From Flavobacterium micromati (GTDB taxonomy: Bacteria; Bacteroidota; Bacteroidia; Flavobacteriales; Flavobacteriaceae): a stretch of 64,000 nucleotides of DNA. Both the position numbers and the translations under genes were made by a program. The stretch is from positions 248,001 through 312,000 of the forward strand of contig NZ_FQWF01000002.1 of NCBI RefSeq assembly GCF_900129585.1, in the 5' to 3' direction. Below are positions 25,958 to 34,460 of the stretch, piece by piece. The notes below the pieces were generated by a model. The model was given only the letters and a program-made list of their open reading frames with translations. It made no database searches and was not told the DNA's origin. Within the stretch, counting starts at the first letter, position 1. Each line of letters opens with the position of its first letter.

Positions 25958-28900
25958 TTATTCAGTCAAAAACTCATCAAAAGTTTTAAGAGTAAATAGA
26001 ACTTTACTTTCTTCATTTTGCTTTTTATAAGCAAGTTGATGTTTGGTTTTTAAAGCTTTAAATTCATTGATTGCATTATCAAAACGCGATTTTATCACCT
26101 CCATATTTTCTAGTTGAGACGGTGACGGAGCCGTAAAATTAGATGCAACTGTAGCGTAAAGCTCCCCTAGTTTTTCTCGCAACTGTGGCTCAGCCGCTCC
26201 TACGTAATTGTCGCCAGTAGTTACCACCATTTTAGCTTTCAGCGTTTCAAAGGCAGTTTTTATTTTTGTTCCTTCCTTAGAAAACTTTTTATTTTTCTCC
26301 ATCAGTTGTTCCAATAATTTAACCGTTTCATCTATTTCATAGACAGTGTAAGCTAACTCCTCATTCATATTAAATAATAGGCGAGTTGTTTCCTTTTGTT
26401 TTAATCTGTCGGCTGCAGCAATACTACTTTTTGGATCATTAAGTACCTTAATGTTGTGGGTAAACACCTCTTTCCCTTTGGTTAATACCACTTTATACGT
26501 TCCTTCTTGAACTCTAGGTGCTGTAAAACCAGAATATGAAAGTGTTTTTCCTGCAGCTATTTTAGGGAATTTCATATTGTAATTCCAGTTCACGACATTG
26601 ATTCCTTTTTGTTTACCTGGCGATAAACTGGTAATTTTTTCTCCATTTTCATTATGGATTTCCAAATCCATTTTACCTAAAGTATGACGTTTCTTAAGAT
26701 AATAAATAATTTGAGCACTTGATGATGGGTTGTTACCTACAAACTCTAATTCAGTGGAAGTACCTCCAAAATTAGATTGCTCTTCGATTACTGCTGGTTT
26801 TAGGTCAAAGAAATGAATATTTTGAGCTAATGCTTCTTGCGTTATTTGTCGCAGTGGACTTATATCGTCAAGAACAATGATTCCGCGACCGTGCGTAGCC
26901 ATAACTAAATCATTCGTTTTTTTGTGCAATTCCATATAATGTATGGCAACTGAAGGCATGTTATTTGTAAAATGGGACCAATTCACTCCACCATCTACAG
27001 TAGTGTATAAGCCCTTTTCAGTTCCTAAAAACAACAAATTTTCATTTTTGAAATCTTCCTGAATGTTTCGCACAAAACCATCAATGTCAGCAGAGATTAT
27101 TGATTTCCACGTTTTACCAAAATCGTTAGTCTTGTAAGTGTATGGCGTGTAATCATTGCTGGAATGTCCTTCAAAAACGGCATAGGCAGTTCCCTCTCCA
27201 AAAACGCTGGCTTCAATATGATAACACCAAGTGTTTTTTGGTAAACCTGCAATATTTGCGACAACATTTGTCCATAATTTCCCACCATCTTTAGTTACTT
27301 GGATATTACCATCATCAGTACCAGCCCAAATTACTTTTTCATTCAACGGAGATTCCGCAATAGTAAAAATGGTACAATGATTTTCGGCACCAGAATTGTC
27401 TTTAGACAAACCTCCAGAGTTTTCTTGATTCATTTTTAACGGATTATTCGTAGTCAAGTCAGGAGAAATTTTCTGCCATGTTCTACCCATATCCTCTGAT
27501 TTATGAACAAATTGACTTCCCATATAAAATCGATCACCCTGTTTATTGCTGATTTCCATTGGAGCATTCCAGTTAAAACGCAATTTGGGATCCCCTTTTA
27601 CTGCTAAAGGCTGAACGGTAATAAGTTCTTGTGTGTCTAAATTATAACGCCAAACATTTTCGGCACCTTGCATTTCACTATAAATAATGTTTTTTGTAGG
27701 ATGTTTTGCAACTCTAAAACCATCCCCTTGACCTATCCGAGTCCAATCTCTAGCTTCAATTCCTCCCGGACTTTTACTTGGACCATACCAAGTACCATTA
27801 TCCTGTAAACCGCCGTAAACATTATAAGGCTCTTTATCGTCTATGGTAACATGATAAAATTGGGAAACTGGCAAATTACTTACCATTTCCATCGTGCTTC
27901 CTGTATCCCAGCTTCTATACACGCCTCCATCAGTCGCACAATAAATCCTGTTACTGTCATTTACATCAAAAGCAATATCATGAATATCGGCATGCATGTA
28001 CCCCAAGTTTTTGAAAGTCTTCCCACCATCACGGCTTATGGATCCACTTAATCCCGCTTTGACTACTATTTCCGGATTTTTTGGATCAATTACAATTCTC
28101 GAAAAATAGAAAGGTCTTACGACTAAACCAAAATCACTATTTAAAAGCTTCCAATTTGCTCCTGCATCATCAGAGCGATAGAGACCATTTTGGTTACTAT
28201 TTTCTGTTTCTAATACGGAGTATAATATATTCGTATTAGAGGGAGCAACGGCTATTGCTATTCTGCCTAATTTCCCTTTTGGGAAACCGTTTTGGATTTT
28301 ATTCCAAGTTTTTCCTGCATCTATTGATTTATAAAGTCCCGATTGTGTTCCCCCAGAACTGAAAGACCAACCCGTTCTTCTAAATTCCCAAAAACTAGCA
28401 TACATAATGTCCGCGTTTTTAGGATCGATAATTAAGTCAGAACAACCTGTTTTCGCGTCAACATAAAATACTTTTTGCCACGTAGTTCCACCGTCGATGG
28501 TTTTATAAACGCCTCTTTCATCGCTGTCGCCCCACAACGCGCCCAAGACTCCAACCCAAACGATATCGCCGTTTTTGGGATCAACAATTATAGACGAAAT
28601 ACGATCTGATTTTGGCAGACCCATATTTTTCCAGTTTTGACCTCCATCGGTACTTTTATATATTCCGTCGCCCATGGAAACACTATTTCGAGTCCAAACC
28701 TCGCCGGTTCCAACCCAAATATTCTGATCTGGTTTAGAGGCATCTATTGCCACACAGCCTATAGATTGTATGTGATCATCAAAAATTGAGGCAAATGATG
28801 CACCACCGTCGCTACTTTTCCAAACTCCACCGCCAGCTGTGGCAGTGTACATGATTTTATTATTGGTAGGATGCATCTCTAAATCGGTAATTCTTCCGCT

Positions 28901-29038
28901 CATAAGTGCTGGACCGAGATGTCTCGCTTTCATATCACCAAACAATTCTTTGCCTTTAAGAACTATCTTGTCTTGCGCCATTATTGATGTTGCCGATAGT
29001 AATGAAATAAAAGCAAAAACTAAATTTATCTTTTTCAT
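25958..29038 (-). CDS. Secreted VPS10/BNR-repeat beta-propeller protein
   Basis: 1026 residues, with signal peptide MKKINLVFAFISLLSATSIMAQ. Two or more propellers follow: ASP-box/BNR repeats (S-x-D-G-G-x-x-W) recur, for example KSSDGGASF, KSTDGGQNW, KTIDGGTTW, KSIDAGKTW, RSDDAGANW, KSEDMGRTW, KTNDFGKTW and TTVDGGVNW, over residues about 70-700. The C-terminal roughly 250 residues have an immunoglobulin-like stretch and a helical tail ending in LKTFDEFLTE. Homologues are annotated glycosyl hydrolase or sortilin-like, without proof of an enzyme. The protein is probably periplasmic or outer-membrane. It ends before a terminator and follows one, so it is a single-gene unit. Confidence 0.85.
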   Translation of the reverse strand: MKKINLVFAFISLLSATSIMAQDKIVLKGKELFGDMKARHLGPALMSGRITDLEMHPTNNKIMYTATAGGGVWKSSDGGASFASIFDDHIQSIGCVAIDASKPDQNIWVGTGEVWTRNSVSMGDGIYKSTDGGQNWKNMGLPKSDRISSIIVDPKNGDIVWVGVLGALWGDSDERGVYKTIDGGTTWQKVFYVDAKTGCSDLIIDPKNADIMYASFWEFRRTGWSFSSGGTQSGLYKSIDAGKTWNKIQNGFPKGKLGRIAIAVAPSNTNILYSVLETENSNQNGLYRSDDAGANWKLLNSDFGLVVRPFYFSRIVIDPKNPEIVVKAGLSGSISRDGGKTFKNLGYMHADIHDIAFDVNDSNRIYCATDGGVYRSWDTGSTMEMVSNLPVSQFYHVTIDDKEPYNVYGGLQDNGTWYGPSKSPGGIEARDWTRIGQGDGFRVAKHPTKNIIYSEMQGAENVWRYNLDTQELITVQPLAVKGDPKLRFNWNAPMEISNKQGDRFYMGSQFVHKSEDMGRTWQKISPDLTTNNPLKMNQENSGGLSKDNSGAENHCTIFTIAESPLNEKVIWAGTDDGNIQVTKDGGKLWTNVVANIAGLPKNTWCYHIEASVFGEGTAYAVFEGHSSNDYTPYTYKTNDFGKTWKSIISADIDGFVRNIQEDFKNENLLFLGTEKGLYTTVDGGVNWSHFTNNMPSVAIHYMELHKKTNDLVMATHGRGIIVLDDISPLRQITQEALAQNIHFFDLKPAVIEEQSNFGGTSTELEFVGNNPSSSAQIIYYLKKRHTLGKMDLEIHNENGEKITSLSPGKQKGINVVNWNYNMKFPKIAAGKTLSYSGFTAPRVQEGTYKVVLTKGKEVFTHNIKVLNDPKSSIAAADRLKQKETTRLLFNMNEELAYTVYEIDETVKLLEQLMEKNKKFSKEGTKIKTAFETLKAKMVVTTGDNYVGAAEPQLREKLGELYATVASNFTAPSPSQLENMEVIKSRFDNAINEFKALKTKHQLAYKKQNEESKVLFTLKTFDEFLTE

Positions 29039-29051
29039 ATCTTGATTATTT

Positions 29052-29080
29052 TAAAAAAAAACCCTTAACAAAAGTCAAGG
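29052..29080 (-). terminator. Terminator after the LolA-like gene
   Basis: Minus-strand stem CCTTGAC/GTTAAGG (29080-29074, 29069-29063, one G-U pair), a 4-base loop and then GTTTTTTTTT. Confidence 0.7.
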
Positions 29081-29100
29081 ATTATTTGATATAGTTTATA

Positions 29101-29841
29101 CTATTTTTCTACTGGCATTACAAAAGCTGCATCAGCAACAACAGGATTCAAAGTGACTTTTTTAATTTTCATTTCTTGTCCTCCCATGTTCATTGCAAAA
29201 GGAAAAAAGAGACCATCTACTTCCTGATAATCGCTCATGGTTGAAACTGATTTCTGTCCTTTAGCTGGACCTTGTTTTACTTCTGTCTCTGTTGCGATTG
29301 CTAAGTTATTTTCAGTATCAAAAAAATAATATGAAATATCATCTGTTTTAACGCCATCAACGGTGACAGGTTTTTTAGTGAATTTTACCTTATAACATTC
29401 TGTCCCTTCTTTAGTTTCTTTACCTACAAATTCTGCCAAATATCCCTTAGACTTGTAATCTAACATTGCATCAGGAAAATCGTTATTGCTCAATAAAGCA
29501 TTTGCTGTGGTTTCTGCATCTGCTTTTTCAGCCTTCATTGTCATAAAACTGGTGTTCCAAATTGTTTTTCCATCAGAGGCCATTTGGGTAATTTCTTTTC
29601 CCTGCAGATTTATTTTTACGTACATCTTTCCACCTGTTAATTGTACCAATTCAACGGGAATTTCCATTCCACCGCCATTTGTTGTCATTTCCATTTTAAC
29701 ACCCTTTAGAGATTTCAATTTCTCAGCACCACCAATAGTAGTAATATACTTATTGATAATCTCATCTGCATTTTGTGCAAATGTCGCAGTCGAAACCACG
29801 GTAAAAAGGAATGTCGCTAAGAATAATTTTGTTGCTTTCAT
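29101..29841 (-). CDS. Exported LolA/outer-membrane lipoprotein-sorting-like protein
   Basis: 246 residues with a signal peptide (MKATKLFLATFLFTVVSTATFAQ). The mature protein begins NADEIINKYITTIGGAEKLKSLKG, then alternates short beta strands with YVKINLQGKEITQM, YKVKFTKKPVT and KSVSTMSDYQEVDGLFFPF. This all-beta pattern is that of LolA/LolB-like single-domain proteins, which carry lipoproteins or lipids through the periplasm; here the ligand is unknown. It is a separate unit with a terminator on its 3' side, upstream of the propeller gene. Confidence 0.7.
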   Translation of the reverse strand: MKATKLFLATFLFTVVSTATFAQNADEIINKYITTIGGAEKLKSLKGVKMEMTTNGGGMEIPVELVQLTGGKMYVKINLQGKEITQMASDGKTIWNTSFMTMKAEKADAETTANALLSNNDFPDAMLDYKSKGYLAEFVGKETKEGTECYKVKFTKKPVTVDGVKTDDISYYFFDTENNLAIATETEVKQGPAKGQKSVSTMSDYQEVDGLFFPFAMNMGGQEMKIKKVTLNPVVADAAFVMPVEK

Positions 29842-29950
29842 AATTTTTTGTGTTTAGTTAAAATTGTTAGTAGTAAAATTACTAATTTGTTACAATTTCT
29901 TTATAAAATAATTGTATTTTTTGAAAAACATTTTAATGTTTCGGCTTGTA

Positions 29951-29992
29951 AAAAAAAATAGCTAACAAGGAAGAAATTTTATCCTTGTTAGC
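29951..29992 (-). terminator. Terminator after the acidic-protein/MATE unit
   Basis: A perfect 11-bp stem gctaacaagga/tccttgttagc (29961-29971, 29982-29992), a 10-base loop and, in the minus direction, TATTTTTTTT. Confidence 0.88.
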
Positions 29993-30111
29993 CACTTTGT
30001 AATTCTTAAAATTATAACCTTGCTTTCACTCCTTTATGAAATGGTAATAGTAAACGTGTTTACATATTACTTTTGCAATTTAAAATAATAACATTATTGC
30101 TACTATGTTCA

Positions 30112-30342
30112 TTACTCTTTCTCATAACGCTCCATTTCCCTATCGTAAAAATCATTTGCAAGTACTATCAAACCTTCCATTTCAGTATTTAATTCTCCTT
30201 CATCAAGATCTTCTGCTTCTTCTATGAACTCCACCTCATCATCTTTTAAATTAATGATAAATCTGGGATAATCAAGATGTATTATAAAAATGTCTTCAGG
30301 AAAATCAGTGTTGTCGCCTAGTAAAAATTTTGGTAATTCCAT
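30112..30342 (-). CDS. Small conserved acidic protein
   Basis: 76 residues, very rich in Asp and Glu, especially EFIEEAEDLDEGELNTEMEG. No signal peptide, membrane segment or known domain. It opens MELPKFLLGDNTDFPEDIF and has the pattern of a small alpha/beta protein of unknown function in flavobacteria. It starts 7 bases after the MATE pump gene, so the two are cotranscribed. A role for the acidic protein in the pump's regulation or assembly is only a guess. Confidence 0.75.
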   Translation of the reverse strand: MELPKFLLGDNTDFPEDIFIIHLDYPRFIINLKDDEVEFIEEAEDLDEGELNTEMEGLIVLANDFYDREMERYEKE

Positions 30343-30349
30343 AATATAC

Positions 30350-31744
30350 TTATTTATTAATGCTTTTTTGTTCTGCGTCTAAAATTAATTTTTTAGTTAA
30401 TCTTGCAAAGCGAATATACAAAAATATTGCTGCTGCGGTTAATCCTGCTAAAAGTCCGATCCAAATTCCCATTGCTTTCAAGTTAGTATATAAACCTAAG
30501 TAAATAGAAATTGGAAAACCAATAATCCAATAGGCTACAAAAGTAATATACATGGGTATTTTTACATCTTGCAAACCTCGTAATGCTCCTAGAACAACGA
30601 CTTGAATTCCGTCCGAAATTTGAAAAAATGCTGCTACAAATAAAAGTTGCGACGCTATATAAATAACTTCTTGAGTTTCTACAAGGTGATTTACATCATT
30701 GACATCTACGAAAATTCGAGGTAAATATTGGTAAAAAACCATAAAAATTAGTGCAAAAACAATCTCAACTAATATCGCCAACAAAAATATCGATCGAGCC
30801 ACTACTTGCAATTTTACAAAATCCATACGTCCTTTTTGATTGCCTACTCTAATCATTACAGCCACACTTAAACCCATGGCAAACATAAAGGTAAGCGAGG
30901 CCAAGCTTAGCGCAATTTGATTTGCTGCCTGACTGGTAGTTCCTAAAAGTCCCGAAAGCCACACTGCTGCAGTGAATAATCCTACTTCAAAAAACATTTG
31001 CATCGCTGATGGAAAACCTAAGTCTACAATTTTGCGAAGCATTTTAGTTTTAATCTCTTTAAAACTGAAATTTGTAAAATAAGGATGGAATTTTGGCTTT
31101 AAAGCCAAAACATAGTGCATGTAAATTAACATCACAATACGAGAAACAATAGTACCAATAGCAGCTCCAACAATGCCCATTTTAGGAAAAAACCAAATCC
31201 CATAAATCAAAAAATAATTGATAACTACGTTTACTATATTGCCTATAATAGTTGCCCACATTGAATATTTAGTTTCCGACTTCCCGTCAGCAAATTGCTT
31301 GTAACCTTGAAAAATAATCAGTGGAATTAGGGAAAAAGCAACGATATCAAGATAAGGCTTTGCCATTTCGACAACAATATCAGGTTGACCCATAAACGAG
31401 ATAAGCGGTTTAAAAAAGAAGATTATTAAAAATAATGTAATTCCTAAAACCGAACATAAGAACAAACCATGATGAAATACGCTGCGTCCTTCATCAATGT
31501 CATTCTTTCCGTCAGCCTCAGCGGCTAATGGCGTTATCGCTGTCGAAAATCCAATTCCTAACGACATAGCAATAAAAATAAAACTATTTCCGAGAGAAAC
31601 TGCAGCTAGTTCTGTAGGGCCAAGCTTTCCTACCATAATATTATCTACAATTCCAACTATTGTATGTCCAAGCATTCCTAAAATTATAGGATAAGCTAAT
31701 CGCAAATTATAAGAAAACTCTTTTGTATACTGGGATAAATTCAC
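30350..31744 (-). CDS. MATE-family multidrug/cation efflux transporter
   Basis: 464 residues with 12 predicted membrane helices in two halves. The N-terminal half has YPIILGMLGHTIVGIVDNIMVGKLGPTELAAVSLGNS, quoted in part: GIVDNIMVGKLGPTELAAVS, the MATE signature around helices 1-2. Such pumps use sodium or protons to push out cationic drugs and metabolites. The divergent outer-membrane protein gene shares its upstream region, which holds direct repeats. The ATG at 31744 matches the usual MATE start. Confidence 0.9.
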   Translation of the reverse strand: MNLSQYTKEFSYNLRLAYPIILGMLGHTIVGIVDNIMVGKLGPTELAAVSLGNSFIFIAMSLGIGFSTAITPLAAEADGKNDIDEGRSVFHHGLFLCSVLGITLFLIIFFFKPLISFMGQPDIVVEMAKPYLDIVAFSLIPLIIFQGYKQFADGKSETKYSMWATIIGNIVNVVINYFLIYGIWFFPKMGIVGAAIGTIVSRIVMLIYMHYVLALKPKFHPYFTNFSFKEIKTKMLRKIVDLGFPSAMQMFFEVGLFTAAVWLSGLLGTTSQAANQIALSLASLTFMFAMGLSVAVMIRVGNQKGRMDFVKLQVVARSIFLLAILVEIVFALIFMVFYQYLPRIFVDVNDVNHLVETQEVIYIASQLLFVAAFFQISDGIQVVVLGALRGLQDVKIPMYITFVAYWIIGFPISIYLGLYTNLKAMGIWIGLLAGLTAAAIFLYIRFARLTKKLILDAEQKSINK

Positions 31745-31762
31745 TTTTTATTATTTTTTGTG

Positions 31763-31770
31763 CAAAGGTA
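31763..31770 (-). promoter_or_regulatory. Probable -7 promoter box of the MATE operon
   Basis: The minus strand reads TACCTTTG, a full TAnnTTTG match, 18 bases before the ATG at 31744. No clear -33 box is at 19 bases. Confidence 0.4.
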
Positions 31771-31847
31771 ATTCTAACATTTGAATTGTGTCGTTACGAT
31801 TGAATTTTTAAGCTAAATATTTTTTTGAATAAAAATCCTTACCAATA

Positions 31848-31888
31848 ATTCTATAACAAAGTCGTCAAATTCTATAACATTGTCGTTA
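31848..31888 (+). repeat. Two direct repeats, 21-bp period, in the MATE/outer-membrane protein promoter region
   Basis: attctataacaaagtcgtc (31848-31866) and attctataacattgtcgtta (31869-31888) match at 17 of 19 positions and start exactly 21 bp (two helical turns) apart. A third, weaker copy lies at 31771-31796, next to the -7 box of the MATE gene. The spacing suits a protein dimer binding on one face of DNA, such as an activator or repressor. Confidence 0.55.
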
Positions 31889-31898
31889 GATGTAGTTT

Positions 31899-31906
31899 TA
31901 CATTTG
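31899..31906 (+). promoter_or_regulatory. Possible -7 promoter box of the outer-membrane protein gene
   Basis: TACATTTG (TAnnTTTG match), 56 bases before the ATG. The proximal repeat overlaps where its -33 box should be (ATTG at 31879-31882, 16-base spacer). Confidence 0.35.
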
Positions 31907-31962
31907 CATGGTTGTTAAACGCAACACAAAACTAAATAAATAAAATATCTTAAACACGAATT

Positions 31963-32472
31963 ATGAAAATTGGAGGAAGAATTAAAATTGCATTTACACT
32001 TACAGTAGCATTATTTTTTGCTAGTCAAACACAAGCTCAAGAAGTTACAAATTACGATCAAGGATTTCGTTTAGGCTTTGGTATTAACGGTGGAGTACCG
32101 ACTGACGAAAATGTTTATAATTATGCACTAGGAGCTGATGTGAGATTACAATACGATCTTACTAAAAGATATTCAGCAGTTTTAAGCACCGGGTTTACTA
32201 ATTTGTTCATTAGCAACAATAGACCAGATTTAGGATTTATTCCAATCAAAGCGGGTTTCAAAGCGTTTGTGTGGGACGATCAATTTTATGTTTTAGGTGA
32301 AGTTGGTGGTGGTATTGCAGTAACTAATAATGTTAAACAAGACACTTATATTTGGGCTCCTGGATTTGGATATGCTGGAAAAGATATTGATATCAGTTTG
32401 CGTTACGAGGCTTACACTGATTACGATACTGAACAAATTGCATTACGAATTGCTTACGGTTTTAAACTGTAA
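31963..32472 (+). CDS. Small outer-membrane beta-barrel protein
   Basis: 169 residues with a signal peptide (IKIAFTLTVALFFASQTQAQ). The mature part shows alternating hydrophobic beta strands (FRLGFGINGGVP, YAVLSTGFTNLF, FYVLGEVGGGIAV, DISLRYEAYTDY) and ends in aromatic/hydrophobic IALRIAYGFKL, as in small porin-like barrels. No enzyme motif. It is divergent from the MATE gene and carries a terminator. Function unknown. Confidence 0.75.
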   Translation: MKIGGRIKIAFTLTVALFFASQTQAQEVTNYDQGFRLGFGINGGVPTDENVYNYALGADVRLQYDLTKRYSAVLSTGFTNLFISNNRPDLGFIPIKAGFKAFVWDDQFYVLGEVGGGIAVTNNVKQDTYIWAPGFGYAGKDIDISLRYEAYTDYDTEQIALRIAYGFKL

Positions 32473-32491
32473 TTTTTTAAAAATTGACAAC

Positions 32492-32521
32492 AAAATGCGC
32501 TGAATTTCAGCGCATTTTTTA
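32492..32521. terminator. Terminator shared by convergent genes
   Basis: Stem aaatgcgctga/tcagcgcattt (32493-32503, 32507-32517), 3-base loop, T run TTTTTT on the plus strand, and A-rich sequence giving T's on the minus strand. Confidence 0.85.
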
Positions 32522-32522
32522 T

Positions 32523-33401
32523 TTATTCCTTTTCTAATATTTCTTTGTAGATATTAATATTGGACTTCACTTTGTCATCCAATTCTGACTCTTTAATGTC
32601 TGTATATTTTTTCATTTCCTCCCAAATTATTTTACCCACAATATACCGAGCCATTTCCTTGTCGTCAGCTGGAATTACATACCAAGGATTATTGGTAGTT
32701 GATGTTTGATTTATTGCCTCTTCATAAAAATTCATGTATTGATCCCAGTGCTCTCTTTCCTTTAAATCGCCAACAGAAAATTTCCAATTGTGTTTTCCTT
32801 TTTCTAAGCGACGAAACAACCGCTGTCTTTGCTCTTCCTTACTTATATTCAAAAAAAACTTTATCACAATGGTGCCGTTTTGACTGATGTGTTTTTCAAA
32901 ATTTCGAATTTGCTCCATTCGATTTTCCCAGAATTTTGGCGTTATATCGTCAACTTTTTCTATTCCTGGTAAATTTTCTTTTAAAATATATTCTGGATGA
33001 ACTCGAGTAACCAAAACATTTTCATAATGCGTTCTATTAAAAATTGCAAACTTACCTTTTTCTGGCAAGGCCAAATAATGCCGCCATAAATAATCATGTT
33101 CCAACTCATTAGGCTGCGGAGTTTTAAAACTATGCACCACTACTCCACGCGAATTAAATCCATTAAAAACCTCCCGAATTAAACTGTCCTTACCAGAAGT
33201 GTCCATTCCTTGAAGGCAAATTAACACACCATATCGATTGTGCGCATACATTATGTCTTGTAACTCGCTCAGTTTTTCACTTACGTTTTCTAACTTTTCT
33301 TCTTTTACATTATCACTTTCATTGATCTCTAAATTTGTTGTTAATTGCGACAACTTAATTTTATTAGCTACTTTAAAATCATCGGGGATTATAGACTTCA
33401 T
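32523..33401 (-). CDS. ppk2: Polyphosphate kinase 2 (PPK2 family)
   Basis: 292 residues. Walker A is GMDTSGKD at 65-72, followed by the lid and substrate residues in SFKTPQPNELEHDYLWRHY, the FNRTHYENVLVTRV loop and the EEQRQRLFRRLE Arg-rich lid, all standard PPK2. It moves phosphate between polyphosphate and nucleotides. Class (GDP, ADP or AMP) cannot be fixed from this alone. It converges with the outer-membrane protein gene on the shared terminator. Confidence 0.92.
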   Translation of the reverse strand: MKSIIPDDFKVANKIKLSQLTTNLEINESDNVKEEKLENVSEKLSELQDIMYAHNRYGVLICLQGMDTSGKDSLIREVFNGFNSRGVVVHSFKTPQPNELEHDYLWRHYLALPEKGKFAIFNRTHYENVLVTRVHPEYILKENLPGIEKVDDITPKFWENRMEQIRNFEKHISQNGTIVIKFFLNISKEEQRQRLFRRLEKGKHNWKFSVGDLKEREHWDQYMNFYEEAINQTSTTNNPWYVIPADDKEMARYIVGKIIWEEMKKYTDIKESELDDKVKSNINIYKEILEKE

Positions 33402-33542
33402 AAGAAATAATTTAAATTTGTAAAGTCAAATATAACGAAATTTATAACTTATTCCTGCTCAGTACTGCACCCATGGTAAAAAGCGTTAGAGGTTTCTAAA
33501 TTTTGGGATTATCAGCGCAAGCATTTTACAAAACAAACATAA

Positions 33543-34391
33543 ATGGAAAAATTACAACTCGAATCACTTTTCAAAATTAATGGTATTGGTTCTGCTTCAG
33601 GACTTATTTACAAAAATAATTCGCTTTTGATTATTGGAGATAACAGCGGCTTTCTTTATGAATACCAAATCGATTCGAAAGATTTAAAACGGCATCCACT
33701 AATTGAAAATCCAACTGAAAATATCCTCAAAAAAGACAAACCAGATTATGAAGCAATCACCAATTTTAGCGAAGACCTTTATATTTTTGGTTCAGGTTCT
33801 ACTAATATGAGAAATTCAATGGTTCATTTAAATGCAAGTAGCAAGAAAGTAATCGGCATCAATAATTTGAGTGAATTATATGCAGCAATGCAAGATTTAG
33901 CGAAAGTAAACGCTGAAGATTTTAATCTTGAGGGCGCGATCTACAATGGAAAAACTTGGTTTTTATTTAACCGCGGTAACGGAGTCGCCAATAGGAATGT
34001 ACTTTTTATAATCGAAGGTGAAAATCTACAAGATAAACTTTCAATTCGTTCTATTGATTACATTTTACCAGAATTACAAGGAATTCGCACGAGCTTTACA
34101 GATGCCATTATAGTTGACAGCATTATTTATTTTTTGGCAACAGCCGAAGACACAGCATCCACTTATGATGACGGCGAAGTTTTAGGAAGTATTATCGGCG
34201 GAATAGACTTAAAAACGATGCAAATCAGTTTTACAGAAAAAATAAGCGATAGTCATAAGTTTGAAGGCTTAACTTTGTACAGTCAATCTACGGAAAAAAT
34301 TGAATTTTTACTTTGTGAAGATACAGACACAGAAGTTTTAGAAACATACATTTACAAGTTAAGCATTGATATAGAGTTGTTACAGAAGTAA
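33543..34391 (+). CDS. Conserved protein with propeller-like repeats (DUF6929-like)
   Basis: 282 residues, no signal peptide. Repeated beta-strand units (SGLIYKNNSLLIIGDNSGFLYEY, quoted in part: LLIIGDNSGFLYEY; DLYIFGSGSTN; TWFLFNRGNGVAN; IYFLATAED; HKFEGLTLYS) suggest a beta-propeller, with conserved E-A-I-T and R-x-S-F-T-D-A motifs. I recognise it only as a DUF6929-type flavobacterial protein; it has no known function. It is followed by the M61 peptidase gene after 69 bases, same strand. Confidence 0.65.
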   Translation: MEKLQLESLFKINGIGSASGLIYKNNSLLIIGDNSGFLYEYQIDSKDLKRHPLIENPTENILKKDKPDYEAITNFSEDLYIFGSGSTNMRNSMVHLNASSKKVIGINNLSELYAAMQDLAKVNAEDFNLEGAIYNGKTWFLFNRGNGVANRNVLFIIEGENLQDKLSIRSIDYILPELQGIRTSFTDAIIVDSIIYFLATAEDTASTYDDGEVLGSIIGGIDLKTMQISFTEKISDSHKFEGLTLYSQSTEKIEFLLCEDTDTEVLETYIYKLSIDIELLQK

Positions 34392-34460
34392 TGTCTGTTC
34401 TATATATGTAACAATTTACAAAAAAATAGACTAACAGATAAAATAAAAAAGCAAGACCAA

